From assembly GCF_002775205.1 (NCBI RefSeq), contig NC_036461.1:6299015-6363014 (forward strand): 64,000 nucleotides of DNA. The letters run 5' to 3'. Position numbers and translations under genes: made by a program. Of this stretch, positions 58,031-64,000 are shown one piece after another. The stretch is from Xiphophorus maculatus. Taxonomy: Eukaryota; Chordata; Actinopteri; Cyprinodontiformes; Poeciliidae. Position 1 is the stretch's first letter, and each line of letters begins with the position of its first letter. The notes below the pieces were generated by a model. The model was not told the DNA's origin. It saw only the letters and a list, made by a program, of their open reading frames with translations, and ran no database searches.

Positions 58031-58730
58031 AGTGCTTAATATCTACACCGGGGGGCGCAGGTGAGCAAAGCTCTAATGCAGCTGAATGTCCCTAACTCAC
58101 CTGCTCAGGTCCGACACTGTTTTTCCCCGCTCCGCAAAAAAACAATGACCGATACTGGTCAGTTTGGATCCGACCCGAAAGGACCAAGATAAAGGAGAAA
58201 AAAAACCCATGAAAACGTAGCGACTAGATTTAGATCAGACTAGATTTACAGTTTTTAAATCAAAACGTGATGGCGGTGGTTCAGATTAACCTTTAACTAT
58301 CGCTTAATAAATCACAGAGGACAAATATTTACCTACTTTATTTTGTGCAGCTTTTATTTATGCATTGAGCAAAGTTGTGTTGTTCCACAGAAAATACAGA
58401 AACAAGGTTACTAGGAAAACAAAATCTTCTCTGCTTCGTGTTTCTGCAGAGATAACAACCAAATAATCAACATAAAATACAGTAAAACATTGCTCTACAC
58501 TTGTCTCAGCTCATTATCACAAGGAGGAGACTATGCATCAGACTGTGATGAAAGAAAAATAGTGATCACACAACTTGAAATATTCACAATTTTATTTTAT
58601 TTTTTTACATAGACCAACACTTAGAGGGTTTATTTATTTTTCTGAAGGTTCCTGTTGACACTTGATGGAGTGGATTCTGAGAAACCTTCTGGGATTTTAC
58701 AAAGTCTGAAGAGTTTGTCACAATTATCCA

Positions 58731-59535
58731 GGGGAACTATCATACTAAATTCACATTTTGCATGTTTTTATGCTTCCATTTGGGTCTCAACTAATTTAAA
58801 AAACAACCAAAGTGCAAGGTTTTTCCCCAGAAAACTTTCTAAGCCTGGTGGTTGGGTACAAGGGCAGTCATTCAATCAGCGGCTTGTGTTTTGAGTTAAA
58901 AATGTTTAAAGCTGACAGGAAATTTGAAAATATCACTTGATAATTGTGTGTTATTGAAAAATTGGAAGATTAATACCTAAACACCAAGTATAAAGTCTTA
59001 AAAATGCAAACATAAAAAAATATATTAAATACATAAGCAATACTTAGCCTGGTGGGGGCACAAGTAAACACTGGCAGCCCGCCAGGCTTATAATACACTG
59101 GGGGAAACCCTGCCAAGTGGTTAAAAAACACCCAACCTTTTTTTGGCAATAAGTTAATGCTTTATGGTGTCTAGAAAATGAGCAGTTTCAAAAAACCTCC
59201 CAATTGTTAAGTCGTATTCAACAAGTAACTGCTAGGTAACTAAATGCTACCTAGCCAACCCCAGCCTGTCACCTACCAAATGAGCTCCAGCACATTTGGT
59301 CAGCTGGTTTTACAGCTGTACAATGGCTGCTGCAAAACATAAGTGTTTTATTGTTAATTTACAATCCAGAAAACACTTTCTGCATTTTTTTGGTTGTGCA
59401 GGAGGCTCCACTTCTGCTTTTCAAAGCTGAATGGTTGTATAATTGCACATCTATTTGTTCTAAAAGGAGCTCAAAACAGGCAGAAATATCTAAAACTGAT
59501 TTTGTGCAAAAAATGTGATGAACATCCCCTTTGAA
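58731..59535 (+). repeat. repeat family R1, copy 5
   Basis: From GGGGAACTATCATACTAAAT to GATGAACATCCCCTTTGAAA, with AGCACATTTGGTCAGCTGGT and CTTCTGCTTTTCAAAGCTGA. A middle stretch (about 58860-59110) is not part of the other R1 copies and may be a separate insertion. Lies just 3' of ankrd6. Confidence 0.65.
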
Positions 59536-59677
59536 ACCTCATCTACTGGAGACAAAGTGAAATCCATCAGGATCAGCTTTTAGTCTGAACTGACTCTCCT
59601 GATAAAACCATACAAACATGAAGATCTCCAACAAACGTGAAGCTAAATTCTGCTGCCAGACCTTTTTGTATCAATAC

Positions 59678-62600
59678 TCAATTAAAATCTGATTTCTTCG
59701 GTCTCAGGAAGCTCTCTTTCTCCTCATTGGTCTGCAGCCGGTGAAGCTCCTCCTCCAGCTCTCTGATTCGCTGCAGCATCTCCTTCCTCTCCGCCCGGGC
59801 CCTGAGCTCCGACTGGAACTCCACCTCCAGGATCTTCCTGGAGCACCAGCGCTCCAGCTGAGCCGACACGGCGTCAAAGAACTGCTGAGTCACCTAAAGT
59901 AAAAACACAGCTTCAGTTAGTCAGCAGAATTTCACTGGCTGGTCCTCAAGGTCTGCTGTGCTTCATGTCTTGATTAATTCAAATAACTGCTTTAGCTGCT
60001 TAGCTAAAGTACTGCAAAAATATGTCAATTATAATTTATTCAGGTAAGATGAGGTATCAATAAAGCACCTAAAACATGCAGAACATTGGGTCCTGAGGAC
60101 CAGAACGGAGACCTGCTAGGTTAGATCAAACTATATCTATGTGTTAGAATGGCCTAGTCAAAGACCACACCTCGTATGAATACGAGGTTCAAGTGGGGAT
60201 CAAAATTGCAACATATTATGTTTTCAGCTGCTGCAGTTCGCGTTCTCACTGCACTGTCAAACGACCCAAACTAGTTAAAAAAACCTGTTCCCCCACTCGC
60301 CTGTGGTGGCGCTGCAACAAGAACTTCTGAAGAAAAGAAGAAGACAACATGCGTGTAACTTCTACCTTTGCTAAATTAATCAAAACTGGAGTACCATCAG
60401 ATTTTAGCGTTGGTAGGATTTCACTTTTGTCTTTGATAAAAGACCATGAACAAATTCTCTTGCTAATGCTAGACTCTAACGTTTGTTTTGGTTGTATTTA
60501 CCCAGAATGCCCTGTGCTATAGTCCACTTCCTGCTTTTGCTGTGGTTCACACATGTATTTAAACTGCAAACGAGTTCACTTCTATACAGGGTTTGGTTCG
60601 CGTACAAACCAAGGTTTGGTTCAGTTGAAGAGAACTCTGGAGGCCCATGGAGATCAGGAGTCAGGAGGTGGACTACGGCGCAGGGCATTCTGGGTAAATA
60701 CAACCAAAACAAACATGCAAGTCTGGAACTAGAGGGAAAAGTGGCTCATTGTCTTTTGCTAAAGACAAAAGAGAAATCATACATCATCAAATTCTGACAT
60801 CACTCAATTTTTGTTTACATTTCGTAAAGAAGGAAGTTGCGCTCATGTTTTCTTCTTCTTGTTTCCTTCAGTGGTTCTTGTTGCAGCACCACCACAGGCG
60901 AGAAGGGGAACAGGTTTTTAATTAGTTTGGGTCGTTTGACACAGCGTAGTGAGAAAGTAAACCGCACCAGCTCAAAATGTAACAAATGTTGTAGCTTTAG
61001 TCCTTTAATTGAACTGAATTCCCAATCTAAAATCAATTGGGAATCTCACCTCTACGGCGTGCAGGTGTTTCCTCTCCTGAATGAATGTGGGCTCAGCGGG
61101 TCGGTCCATGAGGAACTCCAGAGTCATGGTGTCGTTCTTGGGGCCCCAGACCTCTTCCTGTGGGCCGGTGCTGGTGCTGCTGGAGCGTTCCTCTGTGTAA
61201 TCTACAAAGAGAGGAAGGTTCTGCAGTACTGCTGAGAGCCAGGAGGGGGCAGAAGAGACTGTGGAGAGGTCCATTGAGCTTTCTGGGTTCTGATCGGTCA
61301 TTGAGGAAAAGTAATTTACATTTTTGTTGTTTTAGGTTTGTGCTCATCTATGTGGTGCCGTTTGTAAAGGTACACAGTCAAAAATGTGTAACAGCAATAA
61401 TTTGGCCTAACATATAAAAAAGGAGGATTATTTTCCTAGGTAATATTTTCACCATGGTATTTATTAATTTATAAATGTCACACGTACCTGCACACCTGTC
61501 CACCTTCATCTCGAAGTAGGTTCTGGCCCCGGTTGGTTCGGCCAGCCTCAAACTCTCAGATCCTCTTGGTCTCAGGGTGCTGGCGGACACAGAGGGGCTG
61601 CTGTCTCCAGAAAACAGCAGCGGCACCGACTCCAGATCCGTTTCTGCTGCGGACGGAGACAGCAGCAGGTTCTGGTAAACGGTCTCAGCTGGAACCGAGA
61701 TGTCCAAGTCCTCCAGCAGAGACAGACACCAGCTCTTCAGTTCATATCTCAGAGCATCCTAGAGATGGAGCAAAGAGATGCTAAACGCCTTCACATCCAG
61801 CAGATCAGGTGCTGAACTGGGTCAGATGATGGTACCTGGTTCCTCAGAACTTCTGCTCGGTCCTGTGCTGCTCTCTGCTCCATCCTGGATGTAAGGCTCC
61901 TCCTCTCAGATGCTGCTTTCTCCTGGATCAACATCTCCAACTTCCTGAGCTTTTCAAAGAAACAAAGCAGACGAAGGCGTAACAGCCTCGCAATCTTTTG
62001 AATCTTCAGATATTCATGGATTTGGGCAATCAGATTGATCCAGTTTACTCAGAACTGGGATATTCAACTGGAATGGCGTTATGACTTGTAAGTAGACTTT
62101 GCGTTTCAATATGGCCGCTCCTTGCATCAACAGTTTTAAGATGTGGTGGAAATGTATTTATTTACAAGAAACAAATATAAAAGTGTTTCTAAAATTAATG
62201 TTTCATGTCGTGCCTGAAACTCTAAATGCAAAAAATTAAAAATGGTGTTTGCTTAAGGAACGTTATCAAGTAACTAATATTAGGATCATGCAAGGAAAAT
62301 AAAACGTAATAAATTTACAACAATAAAGTCATGAAATTATGTGAACAACATCCATATACATCAACTTATTTCTTTTCTTTATGTCTTTATTTTGAACATG
62401 ATAGCTGTATAAAATTACAGACATAAACAAGGAATGAAAGAAACATATTTTTTGTAGCCACAGAAATTTTACCATTTCTAAAAAGGAGAAGGAAGGAGTA
62501 AGTAGAAAAAAAAACCTTAGGAAATTCTACCCATAAACTCATATTTTGGTTTCAAAATGGACCCTCGTTATTAAATACATAAAGAAGGGAAATCTTAACT

Positions 62601-63312
62601 TACTTAGAAGTTACACAAGTTAGTAGTAAGACTTTTACACAGCAGGTATACTTGAGTCTAAATATAATTTTATTTAAATTTATATGCACCCTTATATAAT
62701 TTTACTCCTTATAAACATTCCTGCTCAGATATTTTAATACTTTGTTCTCGTAATTTTATTTTAAAATTTTCTATTAGCATGACGCTAATATGAAGTAAAA
62801 TCATCTTCCTAAGAGTGATTGGAAACAACGTTTATGGACGCCGCCATGTTGAAATTCTGACTTCTTAACGAGAAAGTTGTTACTTCAGTTCTGACGTCAA
62901 ACCCAGATCCGAGTTCCCAATTCCCATGTCACTGAAACGCATCATTAGAGGCTAACCTGGTGTTTGTTGCGGCGCTCCATCCTGTCCATCTGGCCGTGCA
63001 GCTCCTCCTGGACATTCAGGATCTGCAGCCTCAGCTCCTGCTTTGTTGTCGTGAGATCACCCTGCAGCTTCTTTATGAGCGACTCGCAGATGCAGCCGCT
63101 GGCAGGAGCCTAAAAGGAAACGGAGATTCACTCAATCTTCTCCTGAGGAACCTATAAGTTCTGAACTGGACTGAACCAACCTGCCGCACTCTGCCCTCCC
63201 TGTCTCTGTACAGAGTGTACAGCTGAAAGGTTTTTCCACCCTCATCCCAGAACTCGTCCTTCTGCGATTTACTGTGTTTCCTTCCTGAGGTGAGATCTTC
63301 TGCATCCAGTTC
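59678..63312 (-). CDS. ankrd6: Ankrd6 (diversin), C-terminal six exons
   Basis: Diversin binds Axin/CK1 and Dishevelled, damping beta-catenin signalling and promoting planar cell polarity. Minus-strand exons: 63312-63181, 63109-62957, 61940-61836, 61758-61488, 61201-61050, 59893-59678. Phases join to 342 residues and a TGA stop. Diagnostic stretches: YTLYRDREGRVRQ, APASGCICESLIKKLQ, and the last exon VTQQFFDAVSAQLERWCSRK followed by an E/R/L-rich coiled coil (LEEELHRLQ). These line up with the C-terminal half of vertebrate ANKRD6 as I remember it. The exon at 61940 starts at TTG (AG at 61942-61941); using the CAG four bases earlier would break the frame. The N-terminal ankyrin repeats are off the right edge; 63313-64000 is intron with no feature seen. 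ankrd6b is likely by synteny. Confidence 0.88.
60190..61010. mobile_element. long fold-back (inverted-repeat) element in ankrd6 intron
   Basis: The arms face each other around about 60600: GTCAAACGACCCAAACTAGT, CGCCTGTGGTGGCGCTGCAA and TTTGGTTGTATTTACCCAGA on the left; inverted, CGTTTGACACAGC, TTGCAGCACCACCACAGGCG and TCTGGGTAAATACAACCAAA on the right. This is why near-identical frames (MFWLYLPRMPCA) appear on both strands. No transposase. It lies in the intron 59894-61049. Confidence 0.8.
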
Positions 63313-64000
63313 CTGCAGAGATGTCAAAGTCTCACTGCTTGCAGGATTGTGTCACAGTTAGGATTAGGAAGGGAGTTTATTCTCTGCGTTTTAATGAGTT
63401 AGTTTTGAATTCAGAAGTGGAAATGAGTCCAGAGTCTCAAGTCAATTAAAGGCATGCAAAATCGAAGTTGAGTCTAACGTGAACAAATGCTTTGAACCAA
63501 GTCTCAGGTTGTAAACTCAGAATTTTTAGCCATAAACATGTAAGTTGTTAATTGGCTGAACTTCAAAATTATCCTTTTTTATTGTATTTCAGTCTTTGTT
63601 TACCTTTTACTATAAATAACCCAAGTTTCTGCGCAATATTAGAAAAACTGACATTGCAATTTTTTTCTGATCTTGAGATATATATTACAATACAGAAAAA
63701 TAAAAAAATGTTGACTTGAATATCAACTTAAGTTTATCATCTTGTTGACAGTAAACCTGCACTGATCTTCCATATTTTTTGTGAATGTTACAAGTATGAT
63801 TTTTGGGTGAATTTGAGTTATTCCTAATAAGGCTACACAATATTTGAAAATCTGAAGATTTTCTAGGGTATTTCTTGTAATTTGAGTTTCTCAACTGGTT
63901 TAAAGGGGCACTGTTACATAAAATCAACTTTTTTGAGGTTTGCATCATGTTGTAATGTTATTCCTTAATCAAAAACATACCTGGATTGTTTGTTTTGATT

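Noticed and set aside
57790-58095. 101-codon plus-strand frame
   Set aside because: Overlaps a degraded SINE-like repeat; no recognised domain.
60476-60797. Pair of similar proteins on opposite strands (MFWLYLPRMPCA)
   Set aside because: Produced by the fold-back element arms, not by genes.

Overview
The window is nuclear DNA of a ray-finned (teleost) fish. Its genes are split into small exons with GT/AG introns and encode vertebrate proteins. The gene order matches the human 6q15 block (ANKRD6 .. GJA10, BACH2, MAP3K7), and the spacers are full of fish-type interspersed repeats. No bacterial, viral or organellar gene is present. All exon models were built by hand from reading frames, splice sites and remembered family sequences; no search was run.

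Layout. (1) 1-10650, plus strand: the last 20 coding exons of a DAAM1-type formin (most of the FH3/DID region, coiled coil, short FH1, FH2, DAD); the 5' part lies outside. (2) 13783-24054, plus: map3k7 (TAK1), 14 coding exons, with an intact kinase but a short N-terminus and a short linker. (3) A CpG-rich first-exon region at about 26680-27500, then four coding exons between 35179 and 41065, plus: bach2 (BTB-bZIP repressor). (4) 49223-46056, minus: gja10 (Cx57/Cx62-type connexin), made of one large exon plus a 12-residue terminal exon that a plain ORF scan misses. (5) 63312-59678, minus: the last six exons of ankrd6 (diversin); its ankyrin repeats lie beyond the window.

Introns and spacers hold many repeats: a roughly 700-bp family concentrated in daam1 introns, two tRNA-derived SINEs with target-site duplications in map3k7 introns, about nine copies of a palindromic MITE between 29.5 and 56.3 kb, a hAT-like insertion with an 8-bp target duplication in bach2, a long fold-back element in ankrd6, ATTAATCG-rich and ACTCAAGTA-rich families, Tc1-like debris and microsatellites.

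Daam1 and Ankrd6 both belong to Dishevelled/planar-cell-polarity Wnt signalling. TAK1 works in TGF-beta, NF-kB and Wnt signalling. Bach2 is a lymphoid and oxidative-stress repressor, and Gja10 couples retinal horizontal cells. Nothing suggests that the genes are co-regulated as a unit; this is an inherited syntenic block. I saw no convincing new multi-gene system. The best leads are lineage-specific changes in Map3k7 and Bach2, the hidden gja10 exon, several perfect hairpins and the local MITE expansion.
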